64,000 nt of DNA from Luscinia megarhynchos (GCA_034336665.1 JAPFBE010000003.1:16346360-16410359); one strand, 5' to 3'; counted from the first letter of the stretch, positions 1 through 11,800 are shown. Notes: generated from the sequence alone by a model not told the origin. Program-made: numbers and translations.

Positions 1-835
1 CAGAGTGCTTTGGGAGCATGCAAACTGCATTGCTTTCATACAAAACCAAACTGCAGGATGTGCTTGAGGAACACATCTAACATACTCCAGCTGCTGAAGG
101 GTGTTCAGTGTGCAAGGCTGGGTCTGGCAAGCCCCTGCAACAGGCACAGTGTAGGGACAAGTTCTCAGCACTGATTTTTAATTTCTGTGCCTGCTCCTGC
201 TGCCCTGAACTACTGCTGTGCAGACAGAGCCAGAGTCCCCCAGGGAACGTCTGTGCTCAGCTCTTGACATGCTTTACAAACCTGGCTCAGTGACACCATT
301 CCCATTTTGCACAGGGAGAAAGTGCAGCTGGCACTGTGCTTTTATGGCTGGTATTTTCCCAGGTGCTTGCTAATTTTGCATACATGCTAGCTGGGCAGGC
401 ACTGAGAGAAACTCGTGGTAGGAATGGCCCAGCTGGGGGAATCTAAAAACTAGATCTCTATGTCTGAGTTGGTCAACAAAGATGAACAGGGACCTTCACA
501 AGGTAATACATTCTTGTCTACCTTAAACACCCAGAACACAACAAGGGGTGGCTCTTCCATAAACTGACACTGACCATAACAGAAGCCAGATAACCAGCTG
601 AAATTTAAGTGCCTAATTTCTAAACATACAGCAGCCAGAATGCTTTCAGATAGTCCCCTAGAGGAAATGTTTTCTGGTACAGTGTTGATGACCCACAGGG
701 GACAGAAACTCTCTGGATCAGGCTCAGACAGAGGCTGGAGAGCACAACTGGAGCACATCCAGACCCACCTTTATTCAGGGCAGGGGCATGTCCTTTACTC
801 AGGGCAGCCCATGTCTCACAGCCACGTTTAGCTGG
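1..835. other. unique noncoding sequence, no gene seen
   Basis: No reading frame here resembles a known protein and no splice-bounded exon stands out. The only repeat-like signal is a weak MIR-like stretch near 268-340, listed separately. Confidence 0.6.
268..340 (+). repeat. possible MIR-like SINE remnant
   Basis: The sequence runs 'gacatgctttacaaacct' and then 'cattcccattttgcacaggg' followed by gagaaagtgcagctggca. This follows the order of the MIR central region (GCTTTACA..., then CCCCATTTTACAGATGAGGAAACTGAGGCA). The match is short and diverged, so it could be chance. Confidence 0.3.
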
Positions 836-1012
836 GTTCTGAGTATCTCCAGGGATGGAGACTACAAAACCCCACTGGGCAACCTGCTCCAGGGCTTGAT
901 TACATTCACCATAGAAAAGCTTTCTCATATTTTCAGATGAAATTTCCTGCCATTTGAGTTTGTCCTGTCACAAGATACCAATGAGAAGAGTCTGGATTCA
1001 TCATCTTTTGAT
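836..1012 (-). repeat. CR1 LINE fragment, minus orientation
   Basis: Read on the plus strand, this follows the complement of the avian CR1 3' region in order: 'tatctccagggatggagact', 'ctgggcaacctgctccaggg', 'aaatttcctgccatttgagt', 'ttgtcctgtcac', and finally 'gagaagagtctggattcatc'. The landmarks are collinear with the CR1 consensus. The copy lacks the extreme 3' tail, since it begins inside the element at the left, and it has small deletions. It encodes nothing intact. CR1 is the dominant autonomous retroposon of birds. Confidence 0.85.
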
Positions 1013-4000
1013 AGTCGGTAAACCAGCAGTCAGATTAAAGCAAGCAATTGCTTTATAAACATAGGAATATATTTAATTTGTTCTGGTGATCAGTAATTCC
1101 TAAATTTATACACCCCATCAGATTTTTCTTACTGGCCTATTTAATTCCATGAAAAAGTCAGCCAGCCATTTTCTCAAGCCTCACTATCAATCTCCAGCTG
1201 CTTATATTTAGAAACTTCACAATTACAGTGTTTATTCATGTTTCATAACCTCAGATTCTGTGTTGAAGGACGCAATGATGCACCAATAAACTTCTATGTA
1301 AGCAGTTAAATGCTTATTGCATAACCCATTCCAATTTTCATGAGATTTTTGCTCATAAATTTCTGCAATTCATTTCATCATTGATATGTCTGCACAGAGG
1401 GGGAGAGAAACATGACAGACAGTAATTTTTGTTTAGTCCTGTGTAAATGAAACCTAACATTCAAACTGGCTTTGTAAATGCTCACTGTGATATTCATATT
1501 GGCATTGAAAATGTGTATGCAAAGATGCACGAGATGGTGCAGGTGTGGAACTGAGGTGCACCATTGGGCATACACTTAATTTTTATTTTCTTATTTGAGT
1601 GTCATCAAAGTTTATGTTTATATCCATTCTTCCTTTGACAAATTATGATTTGATCAAATTAAATTGTGTGTGTGCATCTTCAGTCTATTTTTCTCACATT
1701 ACAATCTAAAAGCTACATTCTGAAGAGAAGGAAATCCACTGGGTGCCTGAAAACAGCTCTCAACAAACAGGAATTTAAAATGCACATGAGGTCAGACTCA
1801 TGGCTGTAAGCATGAATAGATGTTGGGTGCTTGCCTCCTAACAGTGGTGATTTAGGACGAGCAGAGAGAGGGCACCAAGGAAAAATCTATTCTAATGGTT
1901 ATAAAAAGATTTCCTTTGCAATGTGGCAGCCACCTGCCACAATGCCCTCAATTGAGCAAACTCCCTTCTCATCTACCTCCAGGAAATTCATTCACTTCAA
2001 CCTGGACCAGGTAGGCAAGTCTCGTTTGCCAACTGCAAACTGGAAGCTGAATCAGTTCATCAACTAATGGACAGAATTAAAGACCCTCTAATATGAACAT
2101 TTTAATGAATTAAAAGATGCAACAAGTCTTCTGGCTACAGTTTCTGGGAAGGGACTGAACCTGTTCCCCTTCCAGTGACAGGGTAGGCTTCATCCAGCCT
2201 CAGTTCTTGAGGCTGTGACTCTTACTGACACCACGACTATGTCAAACAAATGGAGGAATTACTGACCATCCATTTGTGACACAAGACAGATTTTCCCTAA
2301 GGCTTGATGCTGAGTTGAGGCCAGGCCACTCTTTCAATGATGGGGTGTTGGTAAATGCAACAAAGGAGTTGTGCATCTGAAGATGCTCTCCACTGCCTGT
2401 TTACAGACCATGTCTAGGCTAGACCAAAATATCCTGCTCCCTCCCTGATCCTGACACACAGAAACTTTCAGGGAAACCAATGGAGCTTTGCTTGTTAAGT
2501 GCAACTATTTATGAAAATAATATGAATGCTAGTCCTAGCTCTGAGCAAAAATGAAAGACTCTTCCACTTCTTAATTCCCTCTTTTCTCCTTTTGTCTAAG
2601 GAAGCCCAACCAGCTGGCAACAGCATTTCATTGACAATTTTGTAGTGAGCTCATAACCAAAAAGACAGCTAAAAGCAGTCATGAACAGCTTAATGGTGGT
2701 CCTAATTTGCCAACTCTTGGAGTGAGTGATAAGGCTGTGTTCAGCCTTCTTCCCATGCTGAGGCTGCCAAGATTTTCAGAAACAGCAATGGAAGTGGCAT
2801 TTTTTTATAATTTCTGTCTTTTTTTCTTTATCTTTCAAGCAAGAAAACACTGTACTCTAAAAAAAGCAGCAGTAACTACTCCAACTTATCTTGGGTGATT
2901 TTGCCTTCCAACAGGATGATCTTTAATGCTATATTTAATGCTAATTCTAAGTTCCTAAACTGGATTTTCCTTGTAAACCTCCCTAGCTAAAGGAAAACAG
3001 AATGTACTTCAGAAGCAAAATGAGATCTGTCCATAAAACATCTTTCAGATGCCTTCAGTTGCTCCCCTGCTTTTTCATCTATATCTTTACCAATGTAGTA
3101 TGGTAAAGTGATTATCATGTGATAATGTGAAGTCTGTAAGTCAGAGACTTTAATGGAAGTTGTTGGCAACATGCCTAAGAAGTCAGAGATTTCTTTGCTC
3201 AGACTCTGAAACCTCACTTGACCATTAAACACCACACCATGCCAAGGTCACATTAACACTCTGGGCTCTGGAGACCTGCCATAATCTGTTGAAATAAGCA
3301 CATCATGACAATCAGCTGGGATGTCCTCCTTCCCAATCTAATAGCTATTGACATTTTGACAATATGGCAGCCTTGGAAGTTTGCTGGAGAGTTCAAGGGA
3401 ATCATATCACAGGAAAGTAGGAAGATCTCTGAAGAGAGTTCCTTGTTTGGTATAATCATCAGGAGAATTATACTGGCACATTACAAGCCTTCACTTCTGT
3501 TTTATAGAAGGAGATGGACCTTCCCTGTCATGCAAAACTTCAGAAAGCAGCCCTTGCCTTACTGCCAAGATTAGTTATCTCAAATGACTATTGCTCTGTT
3601 TATAGGAAGATTTGGGACTACAGTCACTGATAAACAGCCTGGCAGTGCAAAGCTGTCATAAACATATTTGGGGAAACAGCACACAGCCCAAGCATCCTTT
3701 CACTTGGCAAAGTCCTCTCTCCTTGACATAATTACCAATTGAACTTGTGGGTAGCCAGCAAATGGCAGAGTGGAATTGAGGCAAGACAAGCTAGATCTTG
3801 GTCTGGAATCAGGGAATCCTTATATGTTTCCAGTATCTCTCTGGGACACTGAAGTGTGCCACAGGCTGGGTTCAGTATACTTGCCACCACTTAAACCATT
3901 GCATTGTAAAAAGAGAGATGGAAAACACAGTATTTGTACACACTTAATAATATCAGTGTTAGATATTAGCTTTGGAAGAAAATGGCCTTTGGAGTTCAGT

Positions 4001-4789
4001 GAGGGTGATATTCAGCTTCCAAATGGAGGCAGTATTAAGAAGCAGCAGGTCTAACACCCATGGAAACCAAGACAAAAGGATTCCCCACTGGGCAGCAGCT
4101 CTGAGCACCACGGATCATCTGGGGAGAGCTCACCTCACAGGACTGGGGGGAAGACAGGGGCATTGCTGTTACCCTTTGCTCATGAGCATATTTCTATTCT
4201 ATCTGCTCTCCTTTTCCAGCACTGCTTTTAAAAACCCGTTTTCAAACGCCCCACAGATCAAGCCAGGAATACTCTCTGCAATTAAAAGAGTAACCTTTTT
4301 AATTCTTCTGAAACTCTGAATCTTGAAATACCAACTTCCCTGAAAACACTTTCTTTCACTTGCTTCTCTGACAGGGGTAAAATTACTTCAGCAAGTATTT
4401 CTTTCTAAGAGATGGAAACCAGAGATTAGTGGGATTTCCAAGGCTGTATTTGGTGCCTTTGCTATATGAACTGTGATATGTAATTTTGATTTGGGACTCT
4501 CCAAAATTACAAAGTCACTTGTGTTCTTTGATATAGTAAGAAGTTAAAAATAAATCAAACTGTTGAAGAAAATGTAGATAAGTATAAAAATGTGATATGT
4601 ATAACAATTCCCAGACATCAAACCTGCATTATGCATGTGTACATCCACTCTACATATTCATAAGCACATTTATGTTAGCCTAGAAGTGAAAAAACATACA
4701 GGGATATATCACATAAAATCCCACAGTCCTTTTGGGCTAAGATTTACAAGAATGTTCTTAAGAAGCTAAGGCCTGGAACAGAAAAACTG
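1013..4789. other. unique noncoding sequence
   Basis: AT-leaning sequence without recognisable protein domains, tandem arrays or named repeats. A short splice-bounded segment at 1983-2010 is listed separately. Reading frames up to about 115 codons occur, but they look like chance frames. Confidence 0.55.
1983..2010 (+). other. candidate 28-bp microexon (unconfirmed)
   Basis: A pyrimidine-rich tract ending 'ctcatctacctccag' forms a good acceptor, and the segment ends with CAG before gtaggc, an acceptable donor. One frame reads KFIHFNLDQ after a single leading base, so the segment would enter after a phase 2 intron and leave in phase 0. No neighbouring exon can be assigned and the peptide is not recognised. 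Segments this short with adequate splice signals occur by chance in 64 kb. Confidence 0.12.
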
Positions 4790-4905
4790 CCAGGAACTGG
4801 AGATTTTTGAGCCTGTATTACAAGAGAAGGCTAGAAGTCTTGAGCTTTAGTCTTCCAAAGTGAAGGCTGAGGGATTATATTGGTGCTTTCTCTAAATTCA
4901 CTGTG
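4790..4905 (+). repeat. diverged CR1 LINE fragment, plus orientation
   Basis: The stretch 'gagaaggctagaagtcttga' followed by 'gctttagtcttccaaagtga' and 'aggctgagggattatattgg' parallels a CR1 landmark series (GAGAGGCTGAGGGAGCTGGGCTT..., then GGAGAAGAGAAGGCTGAGGGG..., then ATCTTAT). It is more diverged than the CR1 3' end found 330 bp downstream. Both are plus-oriented and could be parts of one broken copy, though the spacing is longer than expected. Confidence 0.6.
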
Positions 4906-5228
4906 GAGATAAAGGCCAAAAATAAAGGCAGACTAAGGAAGCTGGCTCAAGAACAAGTGGTCAAAATCTGGCCAAAATTAACCAAGGCTAAAAATTAGAA
5001 GAACTGTAAGTTTTACAGTAATGAAATCCTAGAAATTCTTCAAAGCAGCTCAGAAGACTGCCTACATCATTGCTGTTCCCCTTAAAGTCATCTCCTGGCA
5101 TTGTATTGGCCAACCCTTCCACTGTTAAAGCTCTAGTGACACACATGACCTACTCCACCACCAGGGCAAAAGAAGTTATTTTGGTGTCTTCAAACAAAAG
5201 GATTTTTTTTTTTCCAAGAGCAAAAAGA

Positions 5229-5357
5229 GCAATTCAACCAAGGCCAGCTTGGATGGGGCTTTGAGCAACCTAACAGGTGTCCTTGCCCATGGCAGGGTGG
5301 TTAGAACTAAATCATCTTTCAGGTCCCTTCCAACCCAAAACACTCTATGATTCTATC
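5229..5357 (+). repeat. CR1 LINE 3' end, plus orientation
   Basis: This stretch contains 'gcttggatggggctttgagc', 'aacctaacaggtgtccttgc', 'ccatggcagggtggttagaa', 'ctttcaggtcccttccaacc' and the terminal 'actctatgattctat'. This is the characteristic 3' end of avian CR1, including the tail repeat. About 10 bp normally found between 'caacct' and 'aggtgtcc' are missing. The copy is heavily 5'-truncated, as is usual for CR1. Confidence 0.92.
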
Positions 5358-5763
5358 AAAAAGCATCTTTATGAATGACTGGGCTGGCCAGACAGCAAGG
5401 CACCCCTCCACAGTGTTTGGTACCTTGCCCTGGCATCTAGCTCACCAGACCTGTGTGATTCCCCAATAAGAGGCAGAGATTTGGTCCCCAGGTGCACTTG
5501 GTGCTCGGCTTCTGGTGTCTGTGGCCTCCACTTGGAGCAGCAAGGAACCAAATATTCTACCTGCAAAGGTGCCTTCTTCAACAAACCCTGTGGATTTGTG
5601 ATTCACAAATACCATTTTAGCCTCTGGGAACAAAATCACAAAATCCTTAGGAGCCACAGCATGCCCACAGGGGCACACGATTTGCTGCAGTGAAGGAGAG
5701 ATCCCAGCAATTTCACTGTAACCCTGCTATCCAGTGAAAACCTTACAGAAGTGGCTGGGATGG
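5358..5763. other. unique noncoding sequence
   Basis: I see no recognisable gene or repeat between the CR1 3' end and the first copy of the duplicated segment. Confidence 0.5.
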
Positions 5764-5843
5764 AAGGGAAGGATCCCACCATAGTCACTGAGATTGTGAT
5801 GATCCTACCCAGCCATATTTATGAAGCTGTGATAGAGAGCTAG
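5764..5843 (+). repeat. unidentified dispersed repeat, copy A
   Basis: This segment is nearly the same as 8157-8233. The shared blocks are GGATCC, then 24 identical bases starting 'ccatagtcactgagattgtg', then 23 identical bases starting 'ccagccatatttatgaagct', then 'gagagctag'. Similarity stops abruptly at both sides. On its left copy A carries only a short run, 'gggatggaagggaaggatcc', that is two or three degenerate GGGAA units. I do not recognise the family. It could be part of an LTR, a SINE or a satellite-associated repeat. Confidence 0.8.
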
Positions 5844-7206
5844 TGAGGGCAATGCCAGTCCCTGCTGGATTTGACACCTCTGAGGCTCAGGGTCAGCAGC
5901 CAGCCTGCATTCATCTTCCCTGTTTGAAATGAGGGCAGTTCTTCCTCCCAGGGAACCAACACCCCTGCAAAGCCCCCCTGACTCCCTGGCACCCACACAG
6001 GCAGCTCCCACCAGCTTGGGCACGTTGTCCTGCCCCTCTCCTTTCAGCAATGTGCTGGCAGCAGCTTTACTTTTGTTCTGCAGGCTGATCCCCCATCTGC
6101 ACAGCGGCTGGGCCCATTCAGCGGCCCTGTGCCTGTCTCCCTCTGCTCCCAGCCCCGGCCCCAGCACAGCCATTGTCTCTGGAAAAGCAGCCAGTCTTTC
6201 CAAACAAAAGTCCCCAGAGCTGGGTAAATCCTTCTGACATCAGCCCCACAGCAAAGGCAGCTGAACTTGGACTTTCTCCCCAGCCCTGTTCTTTACGACT
6301 TGTTCAACGTTGCTGACCTCATGTCAAATAAGCACTGAAACAAAAAGCTCCTCATCCCCCTGTGCACTCAAACATCCCTCCTGATCCAGGCAGGGACCCA
6401 CCAAGAACCTGGCAGAGCTTGAAAGCTGCAGAGCCCTTCTGGACTCTCTCAGCACGAAAAATCAGCAAACAACAAAGCAGGAAAGGCAGCATTTCTGTGC
6501 AAGTGCATCCCTTCATTCCTCTGAAATAATGGATCAGAGCACAGCCATGCTACCTCAGTATGCTCATCCTTCATTTCTTCTCAATATGGAAGCATGGGAT
6601 GGAAACTGAAATTCACATTTACAGACTACATTCCTTTTTTAAGGACAAAAAGTGAAAAAAATGTAGAGAAAGAAGAGAGTAAAACTTCTGACTGTCCGAA
6701 GGTTTTTACTTGAGAAGAAAAGAGAGAAGCACTAAAGGAAAGATGTAGGAAAGACTTGGTCTACATTATAGACACCTACTTAGACTTTTTCTGTTCTTGA
6801 CTGGGAATTCTTTTTAACTTCCACTGTGATATCATGCAGGGTACCTACTTACACAGCACTACTGTACCAGTCATGCACAAATATACACTGATCAAGTTGC
6901 TGTTGATCCAGAACAGAAAACTGGGGAGAGGATGGATCTTACAGTGAGAAACAAGAATTTCCAGACAAAATTATCTAAGCATTAGTTCTCAGTTGGGATG
7001 TACACAAAAATGTACAACAAACAAGTAATTTATCTCTACAAATACATACCCCTCCCCATCTCCCAGGACATCTGAGAGATGAAAGATCTCAGGAGCAGTG
7101 ACACATTTGAAAGCTCCAGCATCAAGGGCCATGGGAAGAGCCTGGACTGCACACAGGTCAAGACCCCAGGCAAGTCTCTTGTCACACTGTGCAGGCCAGA
7201 GTGGCT
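5844..7206. other. unique noncoding sequence, GC-richer at 5.9-6.2 kb
   Basis: Positions 5930-6180 are C-rich and contain overlapping chance frames on both strands, but CpG is rare, so this is not a CpG island. No exon or repeat is recognisable in the remainder. Confidence 0.5.
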
Positions 7207-7241
7207 GAGCTGGGCTGAGCTGAGCTGGGCTGAGCTGGGCT
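7207..7241 (+). repeat. GAGCT/GGGCT pentamer repeat
   Basis: Seven consecutive pentamers alternate between GAGCT and GGGCT in the order A-G-A-A-G-A-G. The flanks (GTGGCT to the left, GGCTTT to the right) look like decayed units. The array is short and noncoding. Confidence 0.9.
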
Positions 7242-7757
7242 GGCTTTCTCAGCTACACCCCCTGTGCTGCTTAGCTCAGCATACACACTGAGCACTCGTG
7301 GGTCTCAGAAAAAAGACAAGTTCCAAGGATCATCCACAGCTACAGGTGTTTAACTAGCACATAACTAAACCATCATATTTTCTTACTTCCAGCCAGATCT
7401 TTGGTACTCTGAAATACTTTCTCATTCTATTTCTACAAGTCCATGAGATTTCCTATGACAGTGGATACAATCACCCAGCAGCTGCTCTGGGAGGTCTCTG
7501 CCACTGAAGACCACCAGGCCTGCTGTAACTAAATAAGGGAGCTGTGGAAGACCCAAGCACCAATTTCTCCTGCAGACACAGCCCCAATTCTCATTTCAAG
7601 CTGCCTGCTGCAGCTGGGAGGCTTCTCTATATATTTTTCTGCTATATGCATTTTATGACTGATGTCAAAGGCATGCAAAAAACCAAGGTTCTCAAGTGCC
7701 CAGGGATCTACTTTTCCATGTAACACATAAAAAGTAAGTAAATTTGAGCATTTTTAA

Positions 7758-7785
7758 GTGAAAAAGGAGGGAGGGAGGGGAGGGA
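7758..7785 (+). repeat. purine-only degenerate edge of GGGAA array
   Basis: An all-purine stretch of GGAGG/GGGAGG variants leads into the perfect GGGAA array. It reads as the decayed left edge of the same tract. Confidence 0.85.
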
Positions 7786-8161
7786 GGGAAGGGAAGGGAA
7801 GGGAAGGGAAGGGAAGGGAAGGGAAGGGAAGGGAAGGGAAGGGAAGGGAAGGGAAGGGAAGGGAAGGGAAGGGAAGGGAAGGGAAGGGAAGGGAAGGGAA
7901 GGGAAGGGAAGGGAAGGGAAGGGAAGGGAAGGGAAGGGAAGGGAAGGGAAGGGAAGGGAAGGGAAGGGAAGGGAAGGGAAGGGAAGGGAAGGGAAGGGAA
8001 GGGAAGGGAAGGGAAGGGAAGGGGAAGGGAAGGGAAGGGAAGGGAAGGGAAGGGAAGGGAAGGGAAGGGAAGGGAAGGGAAGGGAAGGGAAGGGAAGGGA
8101 AGGGAAGGGAAGGGAAGGGAAGGGAAGGGAAGGGAAGGGAAGGGAAGGGAAGGGAAGGGAA
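7786..8161 (+). repeat. (GGGAA)75 pentanucleotide array
   Basis: 47 perfect GGGAA units occupy 7786-8020, one extra G sits at 8021, and 28 more perfect units occupy 8022-8161. Apart from that inserted G I see no interruption. Since the pentamer contains no stop codon on either strand, long frames encoding GREGK-type or FPSLP-type repeats appear in several frames; these are artefacts and not proteins. The plus strand matches the G-quadruplex pattern (G3 runs with AA loops) throughout, and the tract is an unbroken homopurine run. The array abuts copy B of the duplicated segment on its right. Confidence 0.98.
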
Positions 8162-8233
8162 GGATCCTGCCATAGTCACTGAGATTGTGATGACACAATC
8201 CAGCCATATTTATGAAGCTGTGTTGAGAGCTAG
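8157..8233 (+). repeat. unidentified dispersed repeat, copy B
   Basis: This is the second copy of the segment at 5764-5843, in the same orientation and about 2.4 kb away. The last GGGAA unit of the array runs directly into GGATCC of this copy. Beyond the shared 'gagagctag' the sequence diverges. Differences from copy A are concentrated in a 6-base block (tcctac versus cacaat) and two bases after GGATCC. The element family is not recognised. Confidence 0.8.
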
Positions 8234-8596
8234 GTAATATTCTCCAAATTAGGAAGAAAAAAAATATTACAAAATCCCTTCACTAACCCTTCTTAGCCAA
8301 GTATGCCAGTCAGAAAAGCCTCTCCAAGTTGGTAACAGTAATAACTTAAGAATTCCAAGTACCTCATATTTACAAAGTGACAGCTTTCTAAAAAAGAAAC
8401 TTAGAGCCCTCCAGGGGTAGAGACTAGTCTGAAATATTTCCTCAATTACCTAATTTAGCTTTCCTCTGACTTCCTCCTGATGTGGCCAATGTAAACTTTC
8501 CCATTTTCTGCTTTTTTTTCTTTCTTGGAGATCATGCCTTACAGCAGAAACATGAAATCTCACAATTCCATTTGCCATTGTGCCAGGGTTACTTTT
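8234..8596. other. unique noncoding sequence
   Basis: AT-rich sequence between the duplicated segment and a CR1. Nothing recognisable was seen. Confidence 0.5.
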
Positions 8597-8803
8597 AGAA
8601 TCATAGAATCATTTAAGTTAAAAAAGAACTTTGAGATCATGCAGTCCAACTGTTAACCCAGAGCTGTCGAGTCCACCACTAGACCATGTCCCTAAGTGCC
8701 ACATCTACTCATCTTTTAAAGACCTCCAGAACTGGTGACTCCACCATTTCCCTGGTCAGCCTATTCCAGTGCTTGACAAACCTTTCAGGGTATGAAGATT
8801 CCT
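8597..8803 (-). repeat. CR1 LINE 3' end, minus orientation
   Basis: The segment begins with 'agaatcatagaatcat', the complement of the CR1 3' tail, then 'gaactttgagatcatgcagt', 'ccaactgttaacccagagct', 'catgtccctaagtgccacat', 'actggtgactccaccatttc' and 'ctattccagtgcttgacaaa'. These are in the order expected for a minus-oriented avian CR1. It is about 207 bp, 5'-truncated, with no intact coding sequence. Confidence 0.93.
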
Positions 8804-11800
8804 ACAAAATGGTGGCTTTGGGTCATTAGTATGCCAAGCAGTATTTTTATTTATTTTTATAGACAGTTCACCTTCAGGTTTCAATGCTGCTCAAAGGCTT
8901 CAAAGAATATTAGCACTTTCAGCATTAGTTACTCGTATGATTTGTTTTCATCCTCCATAAAGACAAGAGAAGACTTTGAGTGTTTTCTCTCTGTGACTGA
9001 CAAATGTTAACAATGGTTATTTGCCTAAGAAAGGCTCATGATTTATATTTTGATTTTCAATCTATAGTCAAGATAAGCCTAACCAGAGATCATTTGGGGA
9101 AGATAAATATTTATCCCATTTTTCCTTTGACAAGCTGGAAAATGCAAAAGTTCAGAATATATTAAAAGGGAGGATGCAGCCTTCCAACACTAAATTTATA
9201 GACTTACATTATCAGACCTGGTCTTCACAATTCCTTCTCACCTCACCTCTTCTGTGCAAAAAATCTGTAGAGCATGGACGTTATACTCTTTTTTTTTCCT
9301 AAGGCTCTTAGCACTTTGTAGTGGTGTCTAAATAATTTATCATACTAAATTTGTATATGGTTATGCATGCAGAACTATTTGTACCAGAAAATAACAACAT
9401 GAACATGCACAGACACTGTGCATATACTTTTGAGAGATTGCCTGACCTATGTGTTTAGCATTGTTTTAGAAGGAATTAATACCTTAGAATTGAAAGCCTT
9501 TATGTGATGGTAGTATTGTATTAGTGGTTCCGAAAATCCTTACAAGAGTTCAGACCTCACGAGAATAAAAACCTGTTATGGGTAGGATGATTTCTTTTTT
9601 CTCCAACCCTTCCCCTGAAAAAAATTATTTTGCAGATCTTTGTCACCTATTTCACATAAGAAATGCTGTCAGCAGATAAGGTTAGCACAGCACATATGTC
9701 CCTCTCCAAATCCTCACCCATCTTGCTCACTAACCATGCCTGAGATTCAGATGGCTGGTCATGCCCAGCATTCATTCTGTGCATGGCTTACTGAGTCTTT
9801 GAGGAAACCACAGCTTCAAAGTCATTGCTCCTTATGGTGTTTTTCAGCTGCTGCAGTATTTCTCTGTGCCCACATCCTTTACCTGCAGGGCTTTTCTTAG
9901 CAATTATGATTTATGTTGCTCTATTGCACAGCATTTTTAACTGTGGGACTTTGCCCCACCTCATTCCAGTCACTCAGTTCCTACCTTCATGAGGTTATAA
10001 CTGGTATGTTGGCATCTCACCCAGCTCTTCATCTGACCAAACTACTTGAGCTGGTGCACACCACTTCCAGATCCTGCAGTCTGCAGGATATAAACAGCCA
10101 TCCATGGGAGCATCCCTTATTCCTCCTCTCACCTTCATCTCTGCACCTCAGCACGAAGCTGACACTATTCCCTTGGAGAGAGTGTTACAAATCCCCTCTC
10201 TGTCAGCTTCCCCATGTGCCACAGTGGTTGTATCGAGGTTATCTGGTGGGGAGGTCTCAAGGGACATGCATGAGATCTGCTAGAATGATGTGGTGCTCCC
10301 ATCCAGCCTGCACACTCCAACCCCTTGGCACGGCAGGGAATGGCAAAGGAAGGTGTGTGCTCTGGTCGTGCCCAGCAAGGAGTTTGGACATGCCTGAGGC
10401 ACTCATCCAGGCACAGATGCTGGGAAATTCTGCTGGCTTTATCAGAGTGGGCATTGCAAGGGGCAAAGGCTGTTACTGCATTTCACAGCTCTTCTGCTCA
10501 AAACCACGGGACACTGACAATTATCAAATGCCTCTGAAATACGTGCCACCAAGCATGGCATTCATTCCTTACTACCTCCAACAAACAAAACCAAGTCATT
10601 ACATTAACATCTATATCCACAAGAATGTTAGATATTAGCAAAGGGTGATGCTGGGGGAGGAAAGGAGGAGCTGGGGACACAGGCAGGAGGGAGGGGAGAA
10701 GTCTTTCCTTACATACAGGAAAAAAAATAGTCTCAATCAGCTCATGATGTTCCTTCTGTGATCTTGTCCAGCCTGCATTTACCAAAAGCACTGCAGAAGT
10801 CACTCCAATCATTATGCACTAGAGCAGAAGGTTCTCACTGGCACATAAGCACGTGTGTGCCAGACATGCCAGAGTTGCAGCTTTCCAGACCAATGTAATT
10901 CTCAAATGTGCACGTCACCACTAATAAGGGGATGACCAGCAGGGGAAGAAAAGCACAGGCTCTTGCAATGCAGCTCTTTGGTTTTTCAGCCTGAAAAAAT
11001 GCAGTCTGTCTGTGGGGTACACTCCAGCAGTTCCAATGTCTTTTCTTCTTACCCCATTTCCATTGCCCTCTCTTGCAGTGACTTTGAACACTCTTGCTTG
11101 CTCTGCTTTTGATTGATTCTCTTCTCCCTTCACAGCCAGCAGAGCACAGCTCACCAGTGCCTTGTTTTTATACAGTGCCCACCAGCTTTTGGCTGTACCA
11201 CACCCTGGAAAAGCAGCTGTCACCTACTCTCACCCTCTTGCCAAGCAAGCCCTTTTACTTTTCCTTCTGTTGAGAATTTGCAAGTTGGAGGACCCCCTGT
11301 AAACTGCCCAAGTGTTGATTGAGGAGGACCCTGGGATGAATAATCCTGCAGAGCAGCAGATACCCTGCTCTGACCACCATGGGGGTGGGTGCATTCCTCC
11401 AGCACTCCCTAAAAGATTAGCAATTAACTTGGGAAGAGACAAGGGATTAAATTAACTCCTTAAGTGGGTTGGGCTACAACACAGAAGAAAAGAAAGCCAA
11501 AGCAAACAAAAAATAACCTTAACTCCACTCTTCCCTAATGCTCCAGAATGGACAAGAGATCTGGAAAATCTGCAAAAATTTAGTTATGAGAGGGGAGTGA
11601 GGCCTTCTACCAGCCTCCTAGATCCACTTCATTGTCTACTTATACTTAGCAAGGAAAAAAAATTTAGTGCAATTTCACATTTTAATTTTTATAACAATAA
11701 TTGTTATTCATGTGGAGAATTTCTTCATATGATGACTCCATTCTCAAGCAGAGGCATGTTTGAAAGAAAAGCCCTTCATCTACAAACACAAGATGAGATT

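Noticed and set aside
5930..6240. GC-rich patch considered as a CpG-island promoter
   Set aside because: CpG dinucleotides are scarce despite the GC content, and no transcript start context is seen.
7692..8237. Long open frames on both strands over the GGGAA array (FPSLP-type and GREGK-type repeats)
   Set aside because: A stop-free pentamer repeat keeps several frames open automatically. These are not proteins.
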